Under the pieces are notes generated by a model, which saw nothing but the letters and a program-made list of their open reading frames with translations, did not search any database and was not told where the DNA came from. Source: an uncultured Gammaproteobacteria bacterium (GTDB taxonomy: Bacteria > Pseudomonadota > Gammaproteobacteria > Pseudomonadales > UBA5518). From it: 44,045 nt of DNA. Both the position numbers and the translations under genes were made by a program. The stretch is from the NCBI GenBank assembly GCA_903938575.1, contig CAJADV010000404.1, forward strand, positions 1-44,045, written 5' to 3'. Position 1 is the stretch's first letter. Each line of letters begins with the position of its first letter. This document shows, piece after piece, positions 32,069-39,031 of this stretch.

Positions 32069-32175
32069 AGGCCAGATACATAGGAAGCACCGGAATGCGT
32101 GGCAAGAGCAGCGTACTGCGATTTCCTCCTCGCCCGGGTTTACAGCCCGGTGCTACCCGTCCATCATTGACCGGG

Positions 32176-32754
32176 ATGAATCAAGTTGTTGCCTTTGAGC
32201 GTGAGCTGGACCCTTGGACCCTTCGACTCCAAGCGGTTGCTCGCGATCGTGACCGTCAAGCCTATGGCGAACTTTTCCGCCACTTCGCGCCACTTTTAAA
32301 GTCCTTCGCGCTCTCCACCTCCGGCATGTCCTCCAACGCGCTCGCCGAGGAGCTTGTGCAAGAGGTAATGCTGAAGATCTGGAACCGCGCCGCGACCTTT
32401 GATGCGGCCAAGGCCAGTGCCACCACCTGGATCTACACACTGGCGCGCAACTGCCGGATTGACCTGTTGCGGCGCAAGTTCCGCGTGCAGGAAGAGGTCG
32501 ACGTCGACGAGTTGTGGGACTTCGGAACGAATCCCGATGAGCTTCACGACGAGCTCTACCAGAAACGTATCGAAGTCGAGATTCGCGACTCGCTTCGAGC
32601 GCTGCCTATCGAGCAGCGTCAGATCATCGCGAAAGTCTACATGGAGGGAAAATCGCACAGCGAGGTCGCGGAGGAGCTCAGTCTTCCCCTAGGCACCGTG
32701 AAGTCGCGTATCCGTCTTGCCATGAGTAAACTCAAGGTGATGCTGCAACGATGA
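32176..32754 (+). CDS. rpoE: ECF sigma factor, RpoE of the ChrR-linked group
   Basis: A 192-residue ECF sigma factor with only regions 2 and 4. Region 2 is seen in YGELFRHFAPLLKSFA and EELVQEVMLKIWNRAATFD through TWIYTLARNCRIDLLRRK. Region 4 is LRALPIEQRQIIAKVYMEG followed by the helix-turn-helix SHSEVAEELSLPLGTVKSRI. It directs RNA polymerase to stress promoters once freed from its anti-sigma partner. ATG 32176 is chosen because the frame upstream has no sigma-like sequence. The stop overlaps the chrR start (ATGA). The ChrR-type partner identifies it as the singlet-oxygen-responsive type studied in Rhodobacter sphaeroides. Its probable promoters lie on both strands of the upstream gap. Confidence 0.93.
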   Translation: MNQVVAFERELDPWTLRLQAVARDRDRQAYGELFRHFAPLLKSFALSTSGMSSNALAEELVQEVMLKIWNRAATFDAAKASATTWIYTLARNCRIDLLRRKFRVQEEVDVDELWDFGTNPDELHDELYQKRIEVEIRDSLRALPIEQRQIIAKVYMEGKSHSEVAEELSLPLGTVKSRIRLAMSKLKVMLQR

Positions 32755-33416
32755 ATCCAAAGTCTACCCCGCAATTCCATCCCGATCAGTTCATGCTGGC
32801 TGACTATGCGGCGGGCACTTTGCCCGGTGCAGTGGCGTTGCCTTTGGTGGTGCATCTCGAGCACTGCGGGCAATGTCGCTCCGAGACGCAGCAGCTGGAG
32901 GAAGTCGGCGCCCGGTTGTTCGAGGGCCTCGATCCCGTGCCCGTGAATGAGGATGCACTGGAGCAATTGATTCTTCGTCTCGAAGACGACAGTGTGCAAC
33001 CGGCGCTCGGTGCCATTCCTGTGCGTTCCGGACTTCCCCGCGTTCTGCAGGGGTTGGTGCCCGATGGACTCGATGCCTTGGCGTGGAAGCGGATTGGTTC
33101 GCTCCGGTCGTCCCGTTTGCATTTCGGTGATCCTCGCCGGGAGGTCGCGCTCCAGCACATTTCCGCTGGTGGCAAGGTGCCGCAACACGGTCACCGGGGT
33201 ACCGAGATCACCGTGGTGATTCACGGTAGTTTCTCTGACCAGGACGGCTGCTACCGGCCTGGTGATTTCCTGATGCGAGGTCCTGATGACGCACACCGCC
33301 CGGTTGCAGCACAGGATGGCGATTGCCTGTGCCTAGCCGTGCTTGACGCGCCACTCAGGTTCCAGGGGCTGCTGGGTCGTATCGTCAACCCGTTCCTGAA
33401 AATCCGTCCCCGCTGA
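32751..33416 (+). CDS. chrR: Zinc-binding anti-sigma factor ChrR
   Basis: A 221-residue two-domain protein. The N-terminal anti-sigma domain carries His10 and the HxxxCxxC set His35, Cys39, Cys42 that binds zinc in ChrR. The C-terminal cupin domain keeps a second metal set, seen in VPQHGHRGTEIT (two His and a Glu) and DDAHRP (His). In R. sphaeroides the cupin domain is needed for release of RpoE on singlet-oxygen exposure. All ligands are visible here, so the sensor should be functional. It overlaps rpoE by 4 bases, giving stoichiometric expression. It is convergent with imuB across 29 bases. Confidence 0.93.
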   Translation: MNPKSTPQFHPDQFMLADYAAGTLPGAVALPLVVHLEHCGQCRSETQQLEEVGARLFEGLDPVPVNEDALEQLILRLEDDSVQPALGAIPVRSGLPRVLQGLVPDGLDALAWKRIGSLRSSRLHFGDPRREVALQHISAGGKVPQHGHRGTEITVVIHGSFSDQDGCYRPGDFLMRGPDDAHRPVAAQDGDCLCLAVLDAPLRFQGLLGRIVNPFLKIRPR

Positions 33417-33445
33417 CAACGTTGTGAAAATGCGGGCAGGGTGAC

Positions 33446-34900
33446 TCAGCCGAAGAGCCCCTGGGCGAACCACTCGCCACTTGCTCTTTCGCGGAACACC
33501 CATAGCAGTGTGCCGCTGCCATGTCTGCCGATGAAATAGTCGCGTCGCTGCGGCTCACCCCACCAATTGCTGTCGATGCGCTCTGGCCCCGAGATCAGGT
33601 CTATCGGGCCATTCCAATCCGGTTGTGCCTCGGTTCCCCCGAGTCTTGTGGGTTGCCGTAACAGCCAGCAGGGCCGTTGCATCCAGGTGCTGGTGCCTGC
33701 ATGCGCGGCGGGTTCGTGTACGCCGTTCCAGGCTTGCTCGGGCAGGGTTGCATCCGCGAGGTACAGACCGTGTACCCGGTCCATGCCGAGCCGCAGTCGC
33801 AGGCGATCCAGCAGTAACCGTTCGGCCTCGCCACCGTCGCTCGACTCCTCTGCAAAGAGGCTGTTGATCTTTCCCTCCAGCGCTGCTGTTTCCAGGCAGG
33901 CAAGTCCGAGGGATTCCGTGGCCTCTGCAAGGCGCAGTCCCTCCAGCGCGAGTCGCGTGAGGTCCAGTAACGCATCGGTGCGATGCTGCTGTAGCGAGCA
34001 CGCCACAGGCAGTATCCGAAGTTCGCCGTGTGCCACACCCAATCGCCACTCGAGCCGCTGGCAGTAGAGCTGGCGGCGCTCCAGAAAACGCCCCATGTCG
34101 GCGAGAAGCCGCCGGGCCGGGAACAACAGCATGTTGGCGTTGCAGACCGGCTCAAGGAAGTGGAGGGTGCTTTCGAAGCGATCGCGTGGGCGGTGCGTGC
34201 AACGCGGGTCATGGCTATGGCCTGCGAGCCGCTGGAGGTAATCCGGGAATGCCTTCCCGAAGCGTCGGCCCAGTGCCGCCCGCGGCAGCGCGAGCAACTC
34301 GCCTATCCGTGTGAAGCCCATGCGCTGCATCGTGAGTTGCTGCTTTTCGGGCGCAGCGAGCAGTTCTACAGGCAGTTTCCCCAGCATTTTCTGGAAGGCA
34401 TCGGGCTCGTTTTGGAGTTGCCATGGCGGTAATGCCACGGCGTTGCAGGGCAGGGCACGAGCCATCAACTCTGCTCCTGATGGCGTGGGTCCCAGTCCGC
34501 AGCACACCTTGTGCCGGCGTGCCGCCAGATCTGCCTCCATCACGCCGAGCAGCGCAGCCTCACCGTGGAACAGCCGCAGGCTTGCGCCTATTTCGAGCAG
34601 CAGGCGATCGGGAGGTGAGACGCAGACCTGCGAGCTGAAGTTGCAGGCCCAGTCGGCGAGCGCGATCAGTGTGGCGGCTTCGTGTGCAGGTTCGCGCTCG
34701 CGCAGCCTGAGCGAGCCTGAGAGCGCCTGTGCCGTGCTCGCCGACATGCCTGGACGAATGCCGAGCGCTGCAGCGGAGTCGTTTGCTGCGCAGACGCGGT
34801 GCCGTTCCGTCACGGCAAGCGGTGGATCCGTGTCGGGTGGCCCTGCAAGGCTGAACACCTCCAGCGGCAACTGCGTGAAATGCAGGCACAACCAGAGCAT
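33446..34900 (-). CDS. imuB: ImuB, catalytically inactive Y-family polymerase homologue
   Basis: A 484-residue protein of the DNA polymerase Y family. The N-terminal palm starts LWLCLHFTQLPLEVF, where true Y-family polymerases have a metal-binding Asp, so the catalytic site is lost as in other ImuB proteins. Fingers/thumb-like segments (IRPGMSASTAQALSG, MQRMGFTRIGELLALPRAALGRRFG) and a little-finger region (RRLLADMGRFLERRQLYCQRLEW) follow. ImuB bridges the beta clamp, ImuA and the error-prone polymerase DnaE2 during SOS mutagenesis. It starts 5 bases after imuA stops. No dnaE2 follows, since the next gene is the convergent chrR, so the polymerase must be encoded elsewhere or be absent. Confidence 0.9.
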   Translation of the reverse strand: MLWLCLHFTQLPLEVFSLAGPPDTDPPLAVTERHRVCAANDSAAALGIRPGMSASTAQALSGSLRLREREPAHEAATLIALADWACNFSSQVCVSPPDRLLLEIGASLRLFHGEAALLGVMEADLAARRHKVCCGLGPTPSGAELMARALPCNAVALPPWQLQNEPDAFQKMLGKLPVELLAAPEKQQLTMQRMGFTRIGELLALPRAALGRRFGKAFPDYLQRLAGHSHDPRCTHRPRDRFESTLHFLEPVCNANMLLFPARRLLADMGRFLERRQLYCQRLEWRLGVAHGELRILPVACSLQQHRTDALLDLTRLALEGLRLAEATESLGLACLETAALEGKINSLFAEESSDGGEAERLLLDRLRLRLGMDRVHGLYLADATLPEQAWNGVHEPAAHAGTSTWMQRPCWLLRQPTRLGGTEAQPDWNGPIDLISGPERIDSNWWGEPQRRDYFIGRHGSGTLLWVFRERASGEWFAQGLFG

Positions 34901-34905
34901 GGCGG

Positions 34906-35688
34906 TCAGTGCAGGGCTGGCTGCTGCGGCCCGGATGCGGGCGGCGGGTTGTGTGTGTCCATGGGCAGCTCCGCTTCATCATCACGCTTGACGGTGTTCC
35001 CGCGTACGATCACCGGCATCAGTGCCGGCATTACCCGGTGTGCCAACAGCTGGGAGGGGCGACCGAGCAGAATGCGCTGTCCGGCGCGCCCACCGCGCTG
35101 TTTGAGAATCTCGAGGGTCAGTCCCGCGGTTTCGTGCTGGAGCTGGATCCGCAAGGCTGCCGGCGATACCAGGCTTGCGCCGGCGCAATCCCGGAACAGG
35201 AAAACCGGCCCACGCGCATGACGCGCGGCAATCTGCAGGCGGCGCAGGGCGGTGTAACCCGCGGCGCCGCGACCATCAGGCAACCAGCCGAGCAGGCACC
35301 CGCAGGCGCCAGAGCGCAGTATCTGCTCCATACTCCAGAACAGCTCCCCGGGTTGTTCCGGCGTGAGCACCACCAGTCGTTCCAGCCTGAGGCCTAGCGC
35401 ATGCAGGGCGGGTGCGTAGGGGATGTGGGGCGGTGCTACAAAAAAGATCCGCTGAACCCCGTGTGAGAGGTGTGCAAGCGCGGGTGCGATCAGCTGCATC
35501 TCGCCAATACCACAGCTCGTTGCCAGCAGTTCGGTCAAGGCAGCGCGGGGCCAGCCACCCTGATGCAGCGCCGCATCGAGCGCCGGGTGCCCGCTTGGCA
35601 GGCAGTGGTGTGGCTCGTTGGCGGGCGCATGGCGTCCGGATTGCCAGATGTCGGGGCGGGCGAGGATGCTGAGCAGGGAATCGGACAT
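34906..35688 (-). CDS. imuA: ImuA, RecA-like accessory protein of SOS translesion synthesis
   Basis: A 260-residue RecA/SulA-related protein. Family features are LARPDIWQSGRH, LPSGHPALDAALHQGGWPRAALTELLA and the Walker-B-like strand GCLLGWLPDG. ImuA works with ImuB and DnaE2 in damage-induced mutagenesis. ATG 35688 (MSDSLLSI) or ATG 35694 is the start. A perfect LexA box ends only 3-9 bases upstream, so the transcript has little or no leader and no clear ribosome site. The gene may be translated from a nearly leaderless mRNA. It is divergent from the dUTPase gene, and imuB follows after 5 bases. Confidence 0.9.
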   Translation of the reverse strand: MSDSLLSILARPDIWQSGRHAPANEPHHCLPSGHPALDAALHQGGWPRAALTELLATSCGIGEMQLIAPALAHLSHGVQRIFFVAPPHIPYAPALHALGLRLERLVVLTPEQPGELFWSMEQILRSGACGCLLGWLPDGRGAAGYTALRRLQIAARHARGPVFLFRDCAGASLVSPAALRIQLQHETAGLTLEILKQRGGRAGQRILLGRPSQLLAHRVMPALMPVIVRGNTVKRDDEAELPMDTHNPPPASGPQQPALH

Positions 35689-35697
35689 ACGCATTGA

Positions 35698-35717
35698 TAC
35701 TGTAAATACATACAGTA
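35698..35717. promoter_or_regulatory. LexA (SOS) box controlling imuA-imuB
   Basis: TACTGTAAATACATACAGTA: a perfect CTGT-N8-ACAG core with the flanking TA/TA of the gammaproteobacterial LexA consensus, palindromic except in the central bases. It lies immediately upstream of the imuA start, where bound LexA would block the promoter. The divergent dUTPase start is 112 bases away and may or may not be affected. Confidence 0.93.
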
Positions 35718-35828
35718 GTTTCTTGCCATTGCCTCTGCTTGTAAAGGAGCTTGTTCCTGGCTGTGTCCAGGCCTTCTGCAACCTACAATGGGCTTCGTCG
35801 CCAATTTCCCCTGCCGAGGACGCTACCC

Positions 35829-36455
35829 ATGCGCCAGCAATTCATCACGATGCTCGAAATGCAGGAGCGGATGAACCGCAAGGTCCACCCCGACTGGATC
35901 AAGCAGAATTTTGCCTGGCACCGGGCGCTGTGGATCGAGTGTGGCGAGTTGATCGAGCACCATGGCTACAAGTGGTGGAAAAAGCAGGAGCCGGCCTGGG
36001 GGCATGTTCGTCTCGAGCTGGTCGACATCTGGCACTTCGGCATGAGCATGTGCTTCGACGGCAGCAACACCCCCGGCCAGATTGCAGACCAGATGCTTGA
36101 TCAGCTTGCGCTTGAGCGCCCTGCCGGTGTTCCCCTGCTGGAGGCGGTTGAGGCTCTCGCCACCGACGTTCTCGTCCGGCGCTGTTTTTCCGTGGTCCGT
36201 TTCTGGACCGCCATGGAGGCTGCAGGTCTTGACAGCGACAGTCTGTTTACGGCCTATGTGGGCAAAAACGTGCTCAATTTTTTCCGTCAGGATCATGGCT
36301 ACAAGGATGGTAGTTACCACAAGCAGTGGGACGGTCGGGAGGACAACGAGCACTTGAGTGAGTTGCTCGAACAGCTTGACAGACATGATTCGGCGTTCCC
36401 GGAGCGGCTTTATGCGGCACTCGAAGAGCGCTACCGGCAAGTCGCTGTCACTTGA
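35829..36455 (+). CDS. Dimeric (all-alpha) dUTP diphosphatase
   Basis: A 208-residue all-helical NTP pyrophosphohydrolase of the dimeric dUTPase family, distinct from the trimeric Dut fold. The Mg-binding motifs are WIECGELIEHHGYKWWKK (Glu-x2-Glu) and LELVDIWHFGMSM (Glu-x2-Asp); the C-terminal KNVLNFFRQDHGYKDG and WDGREDNEHLSE complete the active site. It hydrolyses dUTP to dUMP and pyrophosphate, keeping uracil out of DNA and supplying dTMP synthesis. ATG 35829 follows GAGGA by 8 bases. Its position opposite the SOS-controlled imuAB operon is suggestive, but I see no separate LexA box for it. Confidence 0.9.
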   Translation: MRQQFITMLEMQERMNRKVHPDWIKQNFAWHRALWIECGELIEHHGYKWWKKQEPAWGHVRLELVDIWHFGMSMCFDGSNTPGQIADQMLDQLALERPAGVPLLEAVEALATDVLVRRCFSVVRFWTAMEAAGLDSDSLFTAYVGKNVLNFFRQDHGYKDGSYHKQWDGREDNEHLSELLEQLDRHDSAFPERLYAALEERYRQVAVT

Positions 36456-36659
36456 CCCGCTCATGCTGGTTATGCACACCTCAGTTGCTACTGGGGAGAA
36501 GCGTGTAAAAACGAAACAATTTTGTCATGTTGATTCATTTTGACTTTAAGATGATGCTGTAACAAATTGATTAAAAAGGATAATATGGGAATTGTACATT
36601 TTGTGACCAATCCGTCTCAGGGCCAGCAGGAGCACGGACCCGGGCAGCATACTCAGATC
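36456..36659. other. AT-rich intergenic segment
   Basis: Between the dUTPase stop and the winged-helix/nuclease gene, base composition drops visibly, especially at about 36505-36610 (runs such as CAAATTGATTAAAAAGG). A TAATAT at 36581-36586 could serve as a -10 box, but no good -35 partner is seen. The segment leads directly into a cluster of DnaA-box-like motifs. No tRNA or terminator was recognised. Confidence 0.6.
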
Positions 36660-36719
36660 TTATCCTCATACTTATCCACAGAAATTGTGGACAACTCCCT
36701 GGCGTTTCGGGATGCCTGA
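36585..36719 (+). CDS. Possible 44-residue small ORF coupled to the winged-helix nuclease gene
   Basis: ATG 36585 opens a 44-codon frame (begins MGIVHFVTNPSQGQQEHG, ends DNSLAFRDA) preceded by AAGGA 4 bases upstream in an AT-rich leader. Its TGA (36717-36719) lies just past the ATG of the next gene (36712), an 8-base overlap typical of translational coupling. No domain is recognised. The DnaA-box-like motifs lie inside it, so either the ORF or the motifs may be fortuitous. Confidence 0.35.
   Translation: MGIVHFVTNPSQGQQEHGPGQHTQILSSYLSTEIVDNSLAFRDA
36660..36694. promoter_or_regulatory. Cluster of three DnaA-box-like 9-mers
   Basis: TTATCCTCA (36660-36668, one mismatch), TTATCCACA (36672-36680, perfect consensus DnaA box) and, inverted, TGTGGACAA (36686-36694, one mismatch as TTGTCCACA). 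The last two form a near-perfect inverted repeat around 5 bases. The cluster sits next to an AT-rich segment. It may be a DnaA-regulated promoter or titration site; no replication genes are nearby to support an origin. Confidence 0.5.
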
Positions 36720-37617
36720 AACGGAGATCTTTGTGTCTGGGACCTCCCTGGCCCGACGCCTGAACATGCCTACCCGGGAGCTGTTTCGGCTGCTCTCAGA
36801 ACACGGTTGGATACAGCGTCAGGGTGAGCAGTGGCGGTTGACTGGCAAGGGTGAATTCGAAGGCGGGCGCTACCGCCACAGCGAACGCTTCGGCCAGTAC
36901 ATCGCCTGGCCAGAGACGCTGCTCCAGCACCGTATTTTCAACGCGGGCCAAGAGCACGGCCTGCTCGGCTCGGCAATGCTTGGCGAGCGCTTCGGGCTTT
37001 CTGCCCGTCAGGTCAATCTGCTCCTGCACGAACTCGGTTGGATACGACGGGCCCTCAGGGGCTGGGAGATCACGCCGCGGGGAAAGGTCCTGGGAGGCAT
37101 TCAGGAGGAGTATCCGGATACCGGCGTGCCCCATGTCCGCTGGCCTGCAGCCATCCAGTCGCATCCCGTGCTGGAGCAGAATTTACGCGTGATGCACGCC
37201 TACGAGCACCTTGGCGAGGCAGAGGGCGTGGATCTGTTCGCCGACCCGGAGGCAGATATCTGCGTCGAGCTTGCCGGTGACAAGGCGCTGCGCGCACTCG
37301 ACGGACATGTCCTGCAGAGCAAGGCGCACCTCATGATCTGCCATTGGCTGTATATGTCGGGGATCGTGCATGCGGCAGGCAGGCGCTTGCCTGTCGAGGG
37401 CGATTACAGGTCCGACTTCTACCTGCCTTCCCTGCAGTTGTATCTCGAGTATTGGGGCGACGAGAACGCACCCGGGCAACTCTCGGCCAAGCTTGCCAAG
37501 CGCGCCGTCTACGAGCGGCATGGCCTCAGTCTGCTGGAACTGGATGCGGAGGATCTGCCCCGGCTCGATGAGGTGCTGCCGCGCAAGCTCCTCAAGCATG
37601 GACTCGCTGTTTATTGA
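36712..37617 (+). CDS. Duplicated winged-helix protein with PD-(D/E)XK-like nuclease end
   Basis: A 301-residue protein. Residues about 10-70 and 86-148 are an internal duplication: SLARRLNMPTRELFRLLSEH-GWIQR...WRLTGKG...GG aligns with MLGERFGLSARQVNLLLHEL-GWIRR...WEITPRG...GG. Each half looks like a winged helix-turn-helix of the phage-antirepressor KilAC type. The C-terminal third has YRSDFYLPSLQLYLEYWGDE followed by helix AKLAKRAVYERHGLSLLELD. This resembles the Asp...Glu-x-(K/W) core of DUF559/Vsr-like PD-(D/E)XK nucleases, with Trp in place of the usual Lys. The probable role is site-directed DNA binding with possible cleavage. ATG 36712 is used; the ribosome site is weak, and the small upstream ORF may couple translation. 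No partner gene is evident. Confidence 0.72.
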   Translation: MPETEIFVSGTSLARRLNMPTRELFRLLSEHGWIQRQGEQWRLTGKGEFEGGRYRHSERFGQYIAWPETLLQHRIFNAGQEHGLLGSAMLGERFGLSARQVNLLLHELGWIRRALRGWEITPRGKVLGGIQEEYPDTGVPHVRWPAAIQSHPVLEQNLRVMHAYEHLGEAEGVDLFADPEADICVELAGDKALRALDGHVLQSKAHLMICHWLYMSGIVHAAGRRLPVEGDYRSDFYLPSLQLYLEYWGDENAPGQLSAKLAKRAVYERHGLSLLELDAEDLPRLDEVLPRKLLKHGLAVY

Positions 37618-37916
37618 GCTCTGCCGACGTCCGCGGCGAAGGCACTCATTGCCTCTGCCAACAGCATGTCCAGCTCCGTTACGCCACCGACGTCGTGTGT
37701 GTTCAGTTGCACACGCACCCTGTTGTAGACGTTGAACCAGTCGGGGTGATGATCCAGCTGCTCTGCCCGCATGGCCGAGCGGGTCATGAAGGCAAACGCG
37801 GACGAGAAATCCTTGAACCTGAATTCACGTACCAGCCGGTCGTCGCGATGCTCCCACCCTGGCAGGGACGCGAGCCGTGAGGCCACATCGGTGTCGGGAA
37901 GCCGGGTCGGTCTCAT
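37611..37916 (-). CDS. phhB: Pterin-4-alpha-carbinolamine dehydratase
   Basis: A 101-residue enzyme that dehydrates 4a-hydroxytetrahydrobiopterin, recycling the cofactor of aromatic amino-acid hydroxylases. The signature LDHHPDWFNVYNRVRVQLNT followed by HDVGGVTELD contains the catalytic His pair and the conserved Trp/Asp. ATG 37916 fits the family length. It is the last gene of the tus-ybiB-trmA operon, 5 bases after trmA, and its 3' end overlaps the winged-helix nuclease gene by 7 bases. No phenylalanine hydroxylase gene is in the window, although a tyrosine-catabolism gene (hpd) lies about 5 kb away. A second possible role, as a pterin-independent transcription coactivator, is not supported here. 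Confidence 0.92.
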   Translation of the reverse strand: MRPTRLPDTDVASRLASLPGWEHRDDRLVREFRFKDFSSAFAFMTRSAMRAEQLDHHPDWFNVYNRVRVQLNTHDVGGVTELDMLLAEAMSAFAADVGRAQ

Positions 37917-37921
37917 GGTTG

Positions 37922-39031
37922 TTAGTCTCCTGATGCCTGTTTTTCCAACAGCACGCCGCACTCCATGTGGGGTGTGTAGGGGAATTGGTCGAACAATGCC
38001 GTTCGCGTGATCCTGAAATCAGGGCCCAGCGCTTGCAAGTCCCGGCACAGCGATTGCGGATTGCACGATACGTAGACAATGCGCGGGAAATTTGCGGCCA
38101 GCGCAAGCGTATCGGGATCAAGGCCTGCGCGCGGAGGATCCACCAGCAGTGTCTGTGGATGGAATCCATCGAGATCGAAATCCTTCAGGCGGCGGAATGG
38201 CCGTTCACGGGCCATCGCCGAGGCGGCCTCAGCGCTCGAGAGCCTGGCGACGACGGTGTTTTCGATGCCGTTAGCAGCCAGGTTGTGGCGGGCGGCAGAG
38301 ATCGCGGCAGCCCCTATTTCAGTGGCCAGCACCTGACGGAAGCACCCGGCCACCGCAACCGTGAAGTTGCCGATGCCGCAGTAGAGCTCGAGCAGATCAC
38401 CGCCGCCTGAGTCGGCGCAGGCGCGTGTCGCCCAGCCGAGCATTGCCTGATTCACCGCTGCATTTGGCTGGGTAAAACTGCCTTCGGGCTGCCGGTAGCT
38501 CAGTCGGCGCCCCTCGACCTCGAGACTCTCCAACACCCAATCCCGCTCCAGCACCACGCGCTGTCCGCGCGAGCGACCAACGATCATCGCGCCGAGTTCG
38601 CGAGCGGCCTGCCGGGCGGCCAGCTCCCATTCCTCATCGAGTCGGCGGTGGTAGACCAGCGTGACCAGACTGTCCCCGGCCAGCGTATCGAGGAATTCGA
38701 CTTGCCAGAGTTTTCGCTTGAGCACGGGTAACGTGGCCAGCACCTGCAGCAGTTGCGTCATCAGCGCGTTGATCCGGAGCGATGCGGTGGGAAACTCCCG
38801 CAGACGCACTTGCTCGCGTGAGTCAGGGCCGCCGAACATCAGGTAAAAGGTCTCTTCTCCTTCGTGCCAGACGCGGAACTCCGCCCGCTGCCGGAAGTTA
38901 ATGGGTGCCGAGGCATGCACCTCGGGTTCGGGTGCGCCCAGCGGCGCGAGCAAACCGATCAGATGCTCCCGTTTGCGCTGCAGTTGTGCCGCTGCTGCGA
39001 CCTCGCTGTATTCCTCGGGCAGGGGATTCAT
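37922..39031 (-). CDS. trmA: tRNA (uracil-5-)-methyltransferase TrmA
   Basis: A 369-residue enzyme (E. coli TrmA is 366) that methylates U54 of tRNAs to ribothymidine using SAM. Motifs seen are SFTQPNAAVNQAM, the SAM loop LLELYCGIGNFTVAVAG, VDPPRAGLD, the catalytic-Cys segment YVSCNPQSLCRDL and the C-terminal base Glu in TPHMECGVLLEK. There is no N-terminal TRAM domain or Fe-S cysteine cluster, which separates it from RlmC and RlmD. ATG 39031 overlaps the ybiB stop by 4 bases (ATGA); GTG/ATG codons further upstream would deepen that overlap. The phhB-type gene follows after 5 bases. Confidence 0.95.
   Translation of the reverse strand: MNPLPEEYSEVAAAAQLQRKREHLIGLLAPLGAPEPEVHASAPINFRQRAEFRVWHEGEETFYLMFGGPDSREQVRLREFPTASLRINALMTQLLQVLATLPVLKRKLWQVEFLDTLAGDSLVTLVYHRRLDEEWELAARQAARELGAMIVGRSRGQRVVLERDWVLESLEVEGRRLSYRQPEGSFTQPNAAVNQAMLGWATRACADSGGGDLLELYCGIGNFTVAVAGCFRQVLATEIGAAAISAARHNLAANGIENTVVARLSSAEAASAMARERPFRRLKDFDLDGFHPQTLLVDPPRAGLDPDTLALAANFPRIVYVSCNPQSLCRDLQALGPDFRITRTALFDQFPYTPHMECGVLLEKQASGD

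Noticed and set aside
36660-36694. Chromosomal or plasmid replication origin
   Set aside because: Three DnaA-box-like motifs and AT-richness are suggestive, but there is no dnaA, rep, parAB or iteron array in the window.
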